Origin: Kribbella sp. NBC_01245
Lineage (GTDB): Bacteria; Actinomycetota; Actinomycetes; Propionibacteriales; Kribbellaceae
Direction of reading: 5' to 3'
DNA length: 64,000 bases
NCBI RefSeq assembly: GCF_036226525.1
Contig: NZ_CP108487.1
Span: 2,790,001-2,854,000, forward strand
Every line of letters starts with the position of its first letter. Position 1 is the stretch's first letter. Below, piece by piece: positions 8,217 to 17,117 of the stretch. A model generated the notes under the pieces. It was not told the origin of the DNA, did no database searches, and saw only the letters and a list, made by a program, of their open reading frames with translations. Position numbers and translations under genes: made by a program.

Positions 8217-9418
8217 TCACCAGCTCAACACCGCTACTGGACATCGCAGCGCTCCGCGCCGACACCCCGGGCACCCGCGAGTTCGTCCATTTCAACAACT
8301 CCGGCTGCGGCCTGCTCGCCACTCCCGTGCTGACGACAATGCTCGATCACCTCACGCTGGAAGCGCGGATCGGTGGTTACGAGGCGTCCGCCGCCCGAGC
8401 CACCGAAGTCCGGGAGTTCTACGAAGAAGTGGCCGCGCTGATCAATACCGCTGCCAGAAATATCGCCTTTACCAGTAGCGCTACCCACGCCTACTCCACC
8501 GCGCTGTCGGCCATCCCCTTCCAAGCCGGCGACGTCATCCTGACCACCAGGAATGACTTCATCTCCAACCAGATCGCCTTCTTGTCACTCCGGAAGCGCT
8601 TCGGCGTACGGATCGTGCACGCGCCCGACCTGCCCGAAGGCGGCGTCGACGTGGACGCGATGGCGGCGTTGATGCGATCGGAACGGCCGAGGCTGGTCGC
8701 GGCAACGCACATCCCGACCAACTCGGGCCTGGTGCAACCCGTCGCGGAGATCGGCCGGCTTTGCCGCGAGCTCCACCTGCTGTACCTCGTCGACGCCTGC
8801 CAGTCGGTCGGCCTCTACCCGATCGACGTCGATGAAATCGGCTGCGACCTGCTCACCGCGACCTGCCGGAAATTCCTCCGCGGACCGCGCGGATCGGGCT
8901 TTCTCTATGTCAGCGATCGCGTCCTGCAGGCCGGTTACGAACCGCTTTTCGTCGACATGCATGGCGCGCGCTGGGTCGAGCCCGGGCGGTACCAACCCGT
9001 CGACACCGCAGCCCGATTCGAGGAGTGGGAGATCCCGTACTCGACGATTCTCGGCTGCGCGGCCGCCGTCCGCTACGCCCGGCAGGTCGGCATCGAGGCC
9101 GTCGCCGAACGCTCCCCCGCCCTTGGCGCCCAACTCCGCGACCTGCTCGCCGAGATTCCCGGCGTGACTGTCCTCGAGCGAGGCCGGGTGCTCGGCGCCA
9201 TGGTCACGTTCGCCATCGAGGGTTGGCAGCCGGAGCCGTTCAAGGCGGCGATGGACGCGCGCCGGATCAACTCGGCGCTCAGTTTCCGCAACTTCGCGCA
9301 GTTCGACTTCGGCGACAAGAACGTCGACTGGTGCCTGCGCTTGTCCCCGCACTACTACAACACCGAAGACGAAGTAGCACAGGTAGCAGCGGCAGTCGCA
9401 GAACTCGCCAGACCATGA
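8192..9418 (+). CDS. Class V aminotransferase-fold PLP enzyme
   Basis: PLP enzyme of the cysteine desulfurase/isopenicillin N epimerase group. The opening FVHFNNSGCGLLATPVL, the phosphate-binding TSSATHAYSTAL, the cofactor-contacting VDACQSVGLYPIDV and the Schiff-base lysine in TATCRKFLRGPRGSGFLYV are all visible. The substrate cannot be read from sequence; the adjacent MFS exporter/importer and MocR regulator suggest metabolism of a small amino compound. The start ATG 8192 overlaps the regulator start; TACCGT lies 5 nt upstream, so translation is probably leaderless. The stop overlaps the next start (ATGA, 9415-9418), showing translational coupling with the transporter. Confidence 0.85.
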   Translation: MRDKNSATVTSSTPLLDIAALRADTPGTREFVHFNNSGCGLLATPVLTTMLDHLTLEARIGGYEASAARATEVREFYEEVAALINTAARNIAFTSSATHAYSTALSAIPFQAGDVILTTRNDFISNQIAFLSLRKRFGVRIVHAPDLPEGGVDVDAMAALMRSERPRLVAATHIPTNSGLVQPVAEIGRLCRELHLLYLVDACQSVGLYPIDVDEIGCDLLTATCRKFLRGPRGSGFLYVSDRVLQAGYEPLFVDMHGARWVEPGRYQPVDTAARFEEWEIPYSTILGCAAAVRYARQVGIEAVAERSPALGAQLRDLLAEIPGVTVLERGRVLGAMVTFAIEGWQPEPFKAAMDARRINSALSFRNFAQFDFGDKNVDWCLRLSPHYYNTEDEVAQVAAAVAELARP

Positions 9419-10668
9419 CGGCGGCCACGACTACCGACGTACAGCCCAGCCTTTGGCACAACCGCGACTTCCTGCGGTTCTGGCTCGGCGAGACGTTGTC
9501 GCTACTAGGCAGCCAAGTGACGAACCTGGCCCTGCCGCTGACGGCCATCCACGCCTTCAACGCGACCGACGAACAGGTCGGCCTACTGCGATTCCTCCAG
9601 CTAGTGCCGTACCTCGGCCTGGCTCTGCTCTTCGGGGTCTGGGTCGACCGGGTACGACGCCGCCCGGTGATGCTCGGCGCGAACCTGACCCGGATGGTGT
9701 TGCTCGCGTTGATCCCGGCGCTGTACTGGCTGGACGCGCTGAACCTCACCTCGCTCCTGCTGATCGCCTGCACGGTCGGCATCGCGTCGGTCCTGTTCGA
9801 CGTGAGCTGGATGTCGTACCTGCCGGCGCTCGTCAAGGATCCACGGCACTACGTCGAGGCGAGCGCCAAGCTCGGGATCAGCTCCTCGGCGGCGGACGTG
9901 GCCGGCCCCGGACTGGCCGGTGCCCTGGTGAGCGCGGTCACGGCCCCGGTGGCGCTGGTCGCGGACGCCTTCTCCTACCTGGTGTCGACCATCTCCCTGC
10001 TGCTCATCCGCGGTCGCGAACCCGAGATCACCGCAACGAAACGGCACCTGCGGAGTGAACTGCGGGACGGCCTGCGCTGGGTGTTCGGCAATCCGATCCT
10101 GCGGGCGCTGGCGTTGATCGGATTCTGCTGCAACTTCTCGATGGTGACCGTGTGGACGATGTTCCTGCTCTACGGCACGAACGACCTCCAGCTCGAAGCA
10201 AGCACCCTCGGCGGCATCTTCGCGGCTGCCTCGCTCGGCGGGCTGATCGGCGCGACCGCCTCCCGCCGGATCATCGCCCGCTTCCCTCTCGGCCGTGTCT
10301 ACTTCATCGCCCAGACAGCGCTATTGCTCGGCCCATCGCTGATCCCACTGGCCGACGGTCCCCGGCCGGTCATGGTGACAATGTTCGTCCTGTCATTCTT
10401 CAGCACGTATCTGGGTCTCGGCGTGGCCGGCGTCATCATCGTCAGCCTGCGGCAAACCGTCACACCCCAGTCGATGATGGCCCGCATGACCGCCGTCTTC
10501 CGCACGCTGCTCTTCGGCGGCGGCGCAATCGGCGGCCTGACCGCCGGCCTCCTGGCAGGCGCCATCGGCACCAGACCCGCCCTAACGGTGGCGGCCATCG
10601 CCTCCGCCACCGTCGTACTCGCCCTGGACCTCTCCCCCGTCACCCGCCTACGAACCCTGCCGACTTAG
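9415..10668 (+). CDS. MFS transporter
   Basis: A 417-residue polytopic membrane protein of the MFS_3/enterobactin-exporter-like type. It starts with a cytosolic segment LWHNRDFLRFWLGETLSLLGSQVTNLALP, has the loop 2-3 motif GVWVDRVRRRPVML, and about 10-12 hydrophobic helices. It is coupled by ATGA overlap to the aminotransferase, so both are probably made together under the MocR regulator. Transport direction and substrate are unknown. Its stop TAG overlaps the convergent glnA stop (TTAG, 10665-10668), so the two genes have no terminator between them. Confidence 0.9.
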   Translation: MTAATTTDVQPSLWHNRDFLRFWLGETLSLLGSQVTNLALPLTAIHAFNATDEQVGLLRFLQLVPYLGLALLFGVWVDRVRRRPVMLGANLTRMVLLALIPALYWLDALNLTSLLLIACTVGIASVLFDVSWMSYLPALVKDPRHYVEASAKLGISSSAADVAGPGLAGALVSAVTAPVALVADAFSYLVSTISLLLIRGREPEITATKRHLRSELRDGLRWVFGNPILRALALIGFCCNFSMVTVWTMFLLYGTNDLQLEASTLGGIFAAASLGGLIGATASRRIIARFPLGRVYFIAQTALLLGPSLIPLADGPRPVMVTMFVLSFFSTYLGLGVAGVIIVSLRQTVTPQSMMARMTAVFRTLLFGGGAIGGLTAGLLAGAIGTRPALTVAAIASATVVLALDLSPVTRLRTLPT

Positions 10669-12005
10669 AGGACGGGGAGGAGTTTGTTCAGTTCGAAGGG
10701 GGTGACCTGTTTGCGGTAGTCGGCCCATTCGGCGCGCTTGTTGCGGAGGAAGAAGTCGAAGACGTGCTCGCCGAGGGTTTCGGCGACGAGCTCGGACTCC
10801 TCCATCGCGTTGATGGCCTCGGCGAGACTGGTCGGCAGCGGCTTGATGCCGAGGGCGCGGCGTTCCCGGTCGGTCAGGGACCAGACGTCGTCCTCGGCCT
10901 CGCGCGGCAGGTCGTACCCCTCCTCGATGCCCTTCAGCCCGGCCGCGAGCATCAGCGCGAAGGCGAGATACGGGTTCGCCGCCGAGTCCAGCGAGCGGAA
11001 CTCCACCCGGCTCGACTGGCCCTTCTGCGGCTTGTACATCGGCACGCGCACGAGGGCCGAGCGGTTGTTGTGCCCCCAGCAGACGTACGACGGCGCCTCG
11101 CCACCACCGGCGAGCCGCTTGTACGAGTTGACCCACTGGTTCGTGACCGCGGTGATCTCGGCCGCGTGCCGGAGCAGACCCGCGATGAACGCGCGCCCCG
11201 TCTTGGACAGCTGGTACTGCGCGCCACCCTCGAAGAACGCGTTCCGGTCGCCCTCGAACAGCGACATGTGCGTGTGCATACCCGAACCCGGGTGATCGCT
11301 CAGCGGCTTCGGCATGAAGGAGGCGTAGATGCCCTGCGAGAGCGCGACCTCCTTCACCACCACCCGGAAGGTCATGATGTTGTCCGCCGTCGAAAGCGCG
11401 TCGGCGTAGCGCAGGTCGATCTCCTGCTGCCCCGGGCCGCCCTCGTGATGGCTGAACTCGACCGAGATGCCCATCGACTCGAGCATCGTGATCGCCTCGC
11501 GGCGGAAGTCGTTGCCGATGCCCTGCGGGGTGTGGTCGAAGTACCCGGACGAGTCGACCGGCTCGGGCACCGTCCCAGGCGCGCCGACGAGCGACTTGAA
11601 CAGGTAGAACTCGATCTCGGGATGCGTGTAGAAGGTGAAGCCCAGATCCGCGGCTTTGGCCAGCGTCCGCTTCAGCACATACCGGGGATCGGCGTACGAC
11701 GCGGAGCCGTCGGGCATGTTGATATCGCAGAACATCCGCGCGGTGCCCATGGTCTCACCACGCCACGGCAGGATCTGGAACGTCGAGGGGTCCGGCTTGG
11801 CCAGCATGTCCGCCTCGGTCACCCGGGCGAATCCCTCGATCGCCGAACCGTCGAACCCGATGCCCTCGGCGAAGGCGCCTTCCAGCTCGGCCGGCGCGAC
11901 CGCGACCGACTTGAGGAACCCGAGCACGTCGGTGAACCAGAGCCGGACGAACCGTACGTCGCGCTCCTCGAGCGCGCGCAGCACGAATTCCTGCTGCTTG
12001 TCCAT
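10665..12005 (-). CDS. glnA: Glutamine synthetase type I (GlnA2-like)
   Basis: ATP-dependent synthesis of glutamine from glutamate and ammonia. The sequence carries the GSI blocks FTDVLGFLKSVAVAP, GIGFDGSAIEGFARV, HPEIEFYLFK, HHEGGPGQQEID, GSGMHTHMSLF and NRSALVRVP. At 446 residues it matches the GlnA2 class. In the C-terminal region, where adenylylated GSI-beta enzymes have an NLY motif, the sequence reads EDDVWSLTDRERRALG and shows no tyrosine, so it is probably not a GlnE substrate. A GlnR-like box lies 93 nt upstream. The 3' end overlaps the MFS gene stop by 4 nt. Confidence 0.95.
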   Translation of the reverse strand: MDKQQEFVLRALEERDVRFVRLWFTDVLGFLKSVAVAPAELEGAFAEGIGFDGSAIEGFARVTEADMLAKPDPSTFQILPWRGETMGTARMFCDINMPDGSASYADPRYVLKRTLAKAADLGFTFYTHPEIEFYLFKSLVGAPGTVPEPVDSSGYFDHTPQGIGNDFRREAITMLESMGISVEFSHHEGGPGQQEIDLRYADALSTADNIMTFRVVVKEVALSQGIYASFMPKPLSDHPGSGMHTHMSLFEGDRNAFFEGGAQYQLSKTGRAFIAGLLRHAAEITAVTNQWVNSYKRLAGGGEAPSYVCWGHNNRSALVRVPMYKPQKGQSSRVEFRSLDSAANPYLAFALMLAAGLKGIEEGYDLPREAEDDVWSLTDRERRALGIKPLPTSLAEAINAMEESELVAETLGEHVFDFFLRNKRAEWADYRKQVTPFELNKLLPVL

Positions 12006-12097
12006 CGGCGTGGTCCGCCTTCCTGATCGGTATCGCTTGTTGTGGCGCGTCAGGCGCGATCATGCCATTGGCGCCTCACACAGTCTGCCGCGCCCGT

Positions 12098-12113
12098 GTT
12101 AACACGACGTTAC
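12098..12113 (-). promoter_or_regulatory. Candidate GlnR box upstream of glnA
   Basis: Read on the minus strand the site is GTAAC-GTCGTG-TTAAC, close to the actinobacterial GlnR consensus gTnAC-n6-GaAAC (the second half matches at AAC). It lies about 93 nt before the glnA start, between glnA and the divergent DCC gene. GlnR control of glnA is well known in Streptomyces; this site is a pattern match only. Confidence 0.45.
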
Positions 12114-12142
12114 TTCGCTTGAGTGAGCCGTAAACTGTTGAC

Positions 12143-12544
12143 GTGGCCGAGCCCGAGACGACGACGAGACTGCCGATTCTGATCTTCGACGGCGACTGTG
12201 GTTTCTGTACGACGAGCGCTCGCTGGCTGCAGCGTCGCCTCCACACCACCGCGGCCGTCGACCCCTGGCAATTCACCGACCTGGCGGCATACGGCACCAC
12301 GCCGGAGCGTGCGACGTACGAGGTGCTCTGGGTCGACGCCGACGGGCAGATCCATGGCGGCGCTCAGGCCTTTGCCCAATGGTTCATCTACACCGGCGGC
12401 CGCTGGTCGATCCCGGGCGTCGCGCTCACTCTGCCGCCGCTGCGCTGGATCGCGGCCGGCGTCTATCGCCTCATCGCGCGCAACCGCCAGGTGATGCCCG
12501 GCGGCACCCCCGCGTGCGCGATACCACGGTTACCGAAGCCTTAG
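12143..12544 (+). CDS. DCC-family thiol-disulfide oxidoreductase (DUF393)
   Basis: Small protein of 133 residues with the defining motif LIFDGDCGFCTTSARWLQRR near the N terminus (DxDCxxC), followed by the usual AQAFAQWFIYTGG and a C-terminal LIARNRQVMPGGTPAC. DCC proteins are thioredoxin-like and often occur beside HTTM membrane proteins, one of which is encoded 0.5-1.4 kb downstream on the other strand. The start GTG 12143 has TAAACT 6 nt upstream and no Shine-Dalgarno sequence, which points to leaderless translation. Precise partner is unknown. Confidence 0.82.
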   Translation: MAEPETTTRLPILIFDGDCGFCTTSARWLQRRLHTTAAVDPWQFTDLAAYGTTPERATYEVLWVDADGQIHGGAQAFAQWFIYTGGRWSIPGVALTLPPLRWIAAGVYRLIARNRQVMPGGTPACAIPRLPKP

Positions 12545-12675
12545 AAGCCCTTGTAGACAACGCAAATCGGCTCCCCGCGGTATCGCAATCACGCCAGCTC
12601 GAGAGATATCGAAGACTGGCCGGATCGCAACCGGTTAGTGACCCGTGCCGCCCGGTACCGGCCTACTGTCGGGTC

Positions 12676-13080
12676 GTGCAGATGATCTTCCAGACCGCCC
12701 TCGGCATTGCCGCGATGATCTGCGTCTGGCATCTGTTCCAAACCATCCGCACTTCCGCCCGGAGCTGGCGATCAGGTCAGCCCGCGGTCGTCCCGGATTC
12801 GCTCGGCCGCCACTGGATCCCGATCCCGGAACTCGGGTTCGGCATGTTCGCGTTCTGCTTCACCGGGCTGGTGACGCTCGGCCTGCGCGCGGACGGCGAG
12901 ACGATCCTGCCGATGAAGCAGGTGCTGTTCGCCGCGATCATCTTCGGGTACGCCGGAGCCGCGTTGTCCCGGGTCGTCCGTACGCCGGGCCCGGCCGGGC
13001 GTCGGGTGCGCCTACGCGCCGGCCTGCTGCTCGGCCTGCCGGCCCTCTTCGGCGTGGTCTTCGGCCTCAGCAGCGCCTGA
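12676..13080 (+). CDS. Small membrane protein, 134 aa
   Basis: Unrecognised membrane protein with about three to four hydrophobic segments: MIFQTALGIAAMICVWHLF at the start, LGFGMFAFCFTGLVTLGL, MKQVLFAAIIFGYAGAAL and the C-terminal GLLLGLPALFGVVFGL. GTG 12676 is preceded by TACTGT with a 6-nt spacer, again like a leaderless promoter; the frame is open further upstream but contains no better start. The last 69 nt overlap the convergent HTTM gene on the other strand, so both coding ends are antisense to each other. Confidence 0.62.
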   Translation: MQMIFQTALGIAAMICVWHLFQTIRTSARSWRSGQPAVVPDSLGRHWIPIPELGFGMFAFCFTGLVTLGLRADGETILPMKQVLFAAIIFGYAGAALSRVVRTPGPAGRRVRLRAGLLLGLPALFGVVFGLSSA

Positions 13081-13941
13081 GCCCTTAGTCGACCGGGCGA
13101 ATAGCCGACGGCACCCCGGCACGATCTTCTCCAACGGCGCGAACGCGAGCCAGCACACCACCGTCGGCAGGAAGTGGATCAGCAGGATCGCCGTGTTCGC
13201 CACGTGGAACCCGATGAAGAACAGCGCCCCGATCAACTGCCAGCGCCCCTTCAGCCAGAGCACCACCGGCGACAGAATCTCCCCGATGAACCCGACGTAC
13301 TGCATCACCTGCAGCAGCCACGGGTAGTTCAGCAGCCACTCGCCCACCGGATGCGGCCGCCGCACGATCGCCCACGTCAGCACGGCACTCCCCGGCCAAG
13401 CGAACGTCCACCCCGCGCCACGCACCTTCGCGACGGCCGACAGGAAGTACGTCGCGATCACCGAGATCTGGATGAACCGAATCGTCCACCCGGCCGACTC
13501 GCTCCGCCGCTGATCGTCGTACGGCGAACCCGCGCGCCAACCCCGGACGGCGCCAACCGTCGGCAGCAGCCACAACGCCATCACCAGCGCCATGTGGTCG
13601 TGGTCGACCTTGCCGTCGCTCATCCCGATCAGCACCCACCACGTGAACGCGGGCGCGATGACCCAGCCGGCGACTCGCGGCAGCACGTTCGCGGCACCGA
13701 TGAGGCACGCCACGATCAGTACGACGTACAGCGTGGTGGTGATCGGCACGGACGGCTTGGGCAATTCGAAGAGCCGCGCGAGCCAAAGCGGCTGGTAGAG
13801 CCCGGGCGATTCACCCTTCAGCCGGGTATCCCGCACAAACGCGTGCATGTCGAGGATGACGAACAAGTAGAGGATCGTCCGCAACCACGCGATCCGCGCC
13901 AGCGCGATGGGCGCCGTGAACCAAGCGGCGACGCGGGTCAT
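13012..13941 (-). CDS. HTTM-domain membrane protein (gamma-carboxylase-like)
   Basis: Polytopic protein of 309 residues of the HTTM (vitamin K-dependent gamma-carboxylase-related) family: IAWLRTILYLFVILDMHAF near the start, several membrane helices, FIQISVIATYFLSAVAKVRG, WPGSAVLTWAIVR and a long run to FHVANTAILLIHFLPTVVCWLAF. Bacterial members lack an established substrate and often pair with DCC proteins. ATG 13941 overlaps the stop of the upstream gene (ATGA), so the two are co-translated. The charged, Ala/Glu-rich tail AAEAEDHAEEGRQAEQQAGA lies in the part that overlaps the convergent membrane-protein gene, which may make the true end of either gene worth testing. Confidence 0.82.
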   Translation of the reverse strand: MTRVAAWFTAPIALARIAWLRTILYLFVILDMHAFVRDTRLKGESPGLYQPLWLARLFELPKPSVPITTTLYVVLIVACLIGAANVLPRVAGWVIAPAFTWWVLIGMSDGKVDHDHMALVMALWLLPTVGAVRGWRAGSPYDDQRRSESAGWTIRFIQISVIATYFLSAVAKVRGAGWTFAWPGSAVLTWAIVRRPHPVGEWLLNYPWLLQVMQYVGFIGEILSPVVLWLKGRWQLIGALFFIGFHVANTAILLIHFLPTVVCWLAFAPLEKIVPGCRRLFARSTKGSGAAEAEDHAEEGRQAEQQAGA

Positions 13942-14417
13942 CGCCGCACCTGCCAGACGGCGAGCACCTTCGGCGTCGGCGGTCCGACGACCCGGCCGCC
14001 GACGAGTGTGGTGGTGTCGCGGATGAGCTCGAGCCGGACGTACTTCGGCTGGTCCGGATGCTTCCGCGCCCAGCCATCGGCAACGGCCTGCAACAACGAC
14101 GGATCGGCCTCGATATTCGGTGTCCGCGCCTCGATCTCGGCCCGCGCGATACCCGCACCCTCGATATTGAGCGGTACGTCGACGGAGGTACCGGCGTCGG
14201 TCAGAGCCGTGATCCGGGTGAACGTGATCGACTCGTCGTCCGCGACCGTCATCGCGTACTGCGACATCGGGCCGAACGGCCACAGGTCATCGCTGCCGCG
14301 CACCGAACCGTGCACCAGCGCCACGATGCCGATCAGCGCGAGCGCCACCCGCACCGCCCTGCCCTTGTGCCCCAGCCGGATCGTCTCCGGGCCCTCCCGT
14401 GTCTCCACGCCGGTCAT
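13938..14417 (-). CDS. Membrane-anchored protein, 159 aa, coupled to HTTM gene
   Basis: Unrecognised protein with one N-terminal transmembrane segment (VRVALALIGIVALVHGSV) and an extracytoplasmic domain starting WPFGPMSQYAM. The WPFxPMSxYAM motif is typical of proteins encoded next to HTTM genes in actinobacteria. The domain then has beta-strand-like alternation (ITFTRITALTDAG, YVRLELIRDTTTLVGG). It is the first gene of a two-gene operon with the HTTM protein (ATGA overlap), so the two probably form a complex (inference). It is divergent from the amidase gene, with an inverted repeat between the starts. Confidence 0.7.
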   Translation of the reverse strand: MTGVETREGPETIRLGHKGRAVRVALALIGIVALVHGSVRGSDDLWPFGPMSQYAMTVADDESITFTRITALTDAGTSVDVPLNIEGAGIARAEIEARTPNIEADPSLLQAVADGWARKHPDQPKYVRLELIRDTTTLVGGRVVGPPTPKVLAVWQVRR

Positions 14418-14446
14418 TACACACCAGCAAAGGTTTCAGTCCGACG

Positions 14447-14465
14447 TTGGTAGGGAATTTACCAA
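14447..14465. promoter_or_regulatory. Inverted repeat between divergent starts
   Basis: TTGGTA (14447-14452) and TACCAA (14460-14465) separated by 7 nt lie between the start of the membrane-protein operon (14417, minus) and the amidase gene (14469, plus). The position suits an operator, but the second half-site ends only 3 nt before the amidase start codon. No regulator is encoded nearby. Confidence 0.4.
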
Positions 14466-14468
14466 TCC

Positions 14469-15122
14469 ATGACGCCCTCCGAAAATAAGCACCACCTGAC
14501 CCGTCGCGGGCTGCTTGGACTCGGAGGAGGGCTCGCGCTGGGAGCTCTCGCCGGCGCCGAGGCATACGCTGTCGCGGCGCCGCGGGTTTATACCCGGACG
14601 GAGTGGTCGGCCCGGCCGCCGCGCTCCGCGACCCAGGTGATCGCCAAACCCGATCACATCGTCATCCACCACACCGCGAGCAGTAACGTCACCGACTACT
14701 CGCTGGCCGCGGCGTACCGGGTCTCGCACTGGATCCAGGATCTGCACATGGACCGCAACGGCTGGATCGACGCCGGCCAGCAACTCACGATCAGCCGCGG
14801 CGGGTATCTGCTCGAGGGCCGCAGCAAAAGCCTTTCGTCGATAAACAATCGGTTGAACGTGCTGGGCGCGCAGACGGCCAACCACAACAGCCACACCATC
14901 GGCATCGAACACGAGGGCATCTATGTCACGGCAAACGTGACGACGGCGTTGTTCGAGAAGTCCGTTCTGACCTGTGCGTGGTTATGCCAGCAATACGGTC
15001 TAGACCCGCACAACGCGATCGTCGGACATCGCGATTACAACTCGACCCAATGCCCCGGAGACGTCTTCTATGCGCGGTTGCCGGAGTTGCGTGACAGGGT
15101 CGCAACAGCCTTAAACGCCTGA
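14469..15122 (+). CDS. Tat-exported N-acetylmuramoyl-L-alanine amidase (PGRP fold)
   Basis: Cleaves the lactyl-amide bond between muramic acid and the stem peptide. A Tat signal (LTRRGLLGLGGGLALGALAG) ends near AYAVAAPRV, so the mature enzyme is exported folded. The Amidase_2/PGRP domain starts at YTRTEWSARPP and contains the zinc ligands: His in HIVIHHTASS, His and Cys in IVGHRDYNSTQCPGD. The 217-residue length is one domain with no cell-wall-binding module visible. It is a stand-alone gene. Confidence 0.88.
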   Translation: MTPSENKHHLTRRGLLGLGGGLALGALAGAEAYAVAAPRVYTRTEWSARPPRSATQVIAKPDHIVIHHTASSNVTDYSLAAAYRVSHWIQDLHMDRNGWIDAGQQLTISRGGYLLEGRSKSLSSINNRLNVLGAQTANHNSHTIGIEHEGIYVTANVTTALFEKSVLTCAWLCQQYGLDPHNAIVGHRDYNSTQCPGDVFYARLPELRDRVATALNA

Positions 15123-15162
15123 CAAGGGCGAGCAGTCGGCCGGATCCCAGTAGGGTGCTTCC

Positions 15163-16935
15163 GTGCCTCAGTTACGGCTTGCCCTCGCCCAGCTCAATGT
15201 CACCGTCGGTGACCTTGACGGCAACACCGAAAAGATCGTCGCGTGGACCCGGAATGCGGTCGATCGCGGTGCCCATCTGGTCGCTTTTCCGGAGCTCGCG
15301 CTGACCGGTTATCCGGTCGAGGATCTCGCGTTGCGGCGATCGTTCGTGGACGCGTCGCAGGCCAAAATGACGAAGCTCGCGGGCCGTCTGGCGGACGAGG
15401 GCATGGGCGAGATCGTGGTCGTGGTCGGTTACCTCGACCGGGCCGGCGGTACGGCGATGGGCGTCGACCGCCTCGGCCGTCCGAAGGGCTCCCCCACCAA
15501 CTGCGCCGCCGTGCTGCACAACGGCGAGGTCGTCACCAGTGCCGTCAAACACCACCTGCCGAACTACGGGGTCTTCGACGAGTTCCGGCACTTCGTTCCT
15601 GGTGACACTCTGCAAGTTGTCCGCATCCACGGCGTCGACGTCGCGATCGTGATCTGCGAGGACCTTTGGCAGGACGGCGGCCCGGTCGCGGCGACACGCG
15701 AAGCCGGCGCGGGTCTGCTTTTAGTTGTCAACAGCTCGCCGTATGAGGCCAACAAGGACGACGTCCGCGGTGAACTGGTCGGCCGCCGCGCCCGCGAGGC
15801 CGGTTGCCCGCTCGCCTACGTGAACCTCGTCGGCGGTCAGGACGAACTGGTCTTCGACGGCGATTCGCTGGTGGTCGACGCGGCCGGCTCGGTCATCGCG
15901 CGCGCACCGCAGTTCCAAGAAGGCGGCATGGTCGTCGATCTGGAACTGCCCGCGCCTGCCGGCACACCTGAGGGCACGGTCGACGGCATCCGGATCGAGC
16001 ATCACGTCGTCCACGAAGAGCCCCTCGCGTCGTACGAGCCGATCCCCGCCGCGCAGGCGCCGCGGCTGTCGGACGAGGCCGAGATGTACGGCGCGATCGT
16101 GCTCGGGTTGCGCGACTACGTGCAGAAGAACGGGTTCAAGAGCGTGCTGCTCGGGTTGTCCGGCGGCATCGACTCTTCGCTGGTCGCCGCGATCGCCTGC
16201 GACGCGATCGGCGCCGAGCGCGTCTTCGGTGTCTCCAACCCGAGCGTCTACTCGTCCGAACACTCCAAGGACGACGCCGCCGAGCTCGCTGCCCGGACCG
16301 GATTGAACTATCGCGTGGTGCCGATCCAGCCGATGGTGCAGCCGTTCCTGGACACCCTCGGTCTGACCGGACTCGCCGAGGAGAACCTGCAGGCCCGGGT
16401 CCGCGCGGTGATCTGGATGGGCCTGTCGAACGCGGACGGCCACCTGGTACTTGCCTGCGGCAACAAATCGGAACTGGCCGTCGGCTACTCGACCATCTAC
16501 GGCGACGCGGTCGGTGGTTATGCCCCGCTCAAGGACCTACCGAAGACGGCGGTCTGGCGGCTGGCGAAATGGCGTAATGAGGACGCCATCGCCAAGGGCA
16601 AGCAGCCGCCGATCCCGGAGAACGCGATCAGCAAACCGCCGTCGGCGGAGCTGCGTCCCGGCCAGGTCGACACCGATTCGCTGCCCGAGTACGCGCTGCT
16701 CGACGACATGCTCGACGACTACGTTGAGCTGGACGCCGGCTCGGCCGAGCTGGTCGCCGCCGGGTTCGACCCGGATCTGGTCAGCAAGGTGATCCAGCTG
16801 GTCGACCACGCCGAGTACAAACGCCGCCAGTACCCGCCGGGCCCGAAGATCACCCGGAAGGCCTTCGGCCGGGATCGCCGGCTCCCGATCACCAGCGCGT
16901 GGCGGGAAGACGCCAGGAAGGCGACTGAGACCTGA
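15163..16935 (+). CDS. nadE: Glutamine-dependent NAD+ synthetase
   Basis: Final step of NAD synthesis: deamido-NAD is amidated using ammonia from glutamine. The N-terminal nitrilase domain shows the Glu-Lys-Cys triad ([33 protein letters not shown]); the C-terminal synthetase domain has the ATP loop [16 protein letters not shown] and later [16 protein letters not shown]. The 590-residue length is normal for this actinobacterial class, and the two domains form an ammonia tunnel. GTG 15163 has TAGGGT 6 nt upstream and no Shine-Dalgarno sequence, again suggesting leaderless translation. Confidence 0.95.
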   Translation: MPQLRLALAQLNVTVGDLDGNTEKIVAWTRNAVDRGAHLVAFPELALTGYPVEDLALRRSFVDASQAKMTKLAGRLADEGMGEIVVVVGYLDRAGGTAMGVDRLGRPKGSPTNCAAVLHNGEVVTSAVKHHLPNYGVFDEFRHFVPGDTLQVVRIHGVDVAIVICEDLWQDGGPVAATREAGAGLLLVVNSSPYEANKDDVRGELVGRRAREAGCPLAYVNLVGGQDELVFDGDSLVVDAAGSVIARAPQFQEGGMVVDLELPAPAGTPEGTVDGIRIEHHVVHEEPLASYEPIPAAQAPRLSDEAEMYGAIVLGLRDYVQKNGFKSVLLGLSGGIDSSLVAAIACDAIGAERVFGVSNPSVYSSEHSKDDAAELAARTGLNYRVVPIQPMVQPFLDTLGLTGLAEENLQARVRAVIWMGLSNADGHLVLACGNKSELAVGYSTIYGDAVGGYAPLKDLPKTAVWRLAKWRNEDAIAKGKQPPIPENAISKPPSAELRPGQVDTDSLPEYALLDDMLDDYVELDAGSAELVAAGFDPDLVSKVIQLVDHAEYKRRQYPPGPKITRKAFGRDRRLPITSAWREDARKATET

Positions 16936-17117
16936 CCTCAGCCTGGCGCCACCGCCGCGCCCCGCAGCGCCCCGTTCCGCCGACGGGTGTCACGAAAGCA
17001 CCTCCGGCCCGCCCTGCGCTGCCCAGTTCTGGTGTGATCGCGCCCGCGGACAGCCCGCTGCCCGCGGCGCCGCAACCAGCCCCACCACCCCCGCAACCCG
17101 AGACGAAGGAGCCGGCC

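Noticed and set aside
13012..13080. Sequencing error at the overlap of two convergent genes
   Set aside because: Both frames stay open and plausible to their stops; an overlap of 69 nt is possible, although the real end of the HTTM protein is uncertain.
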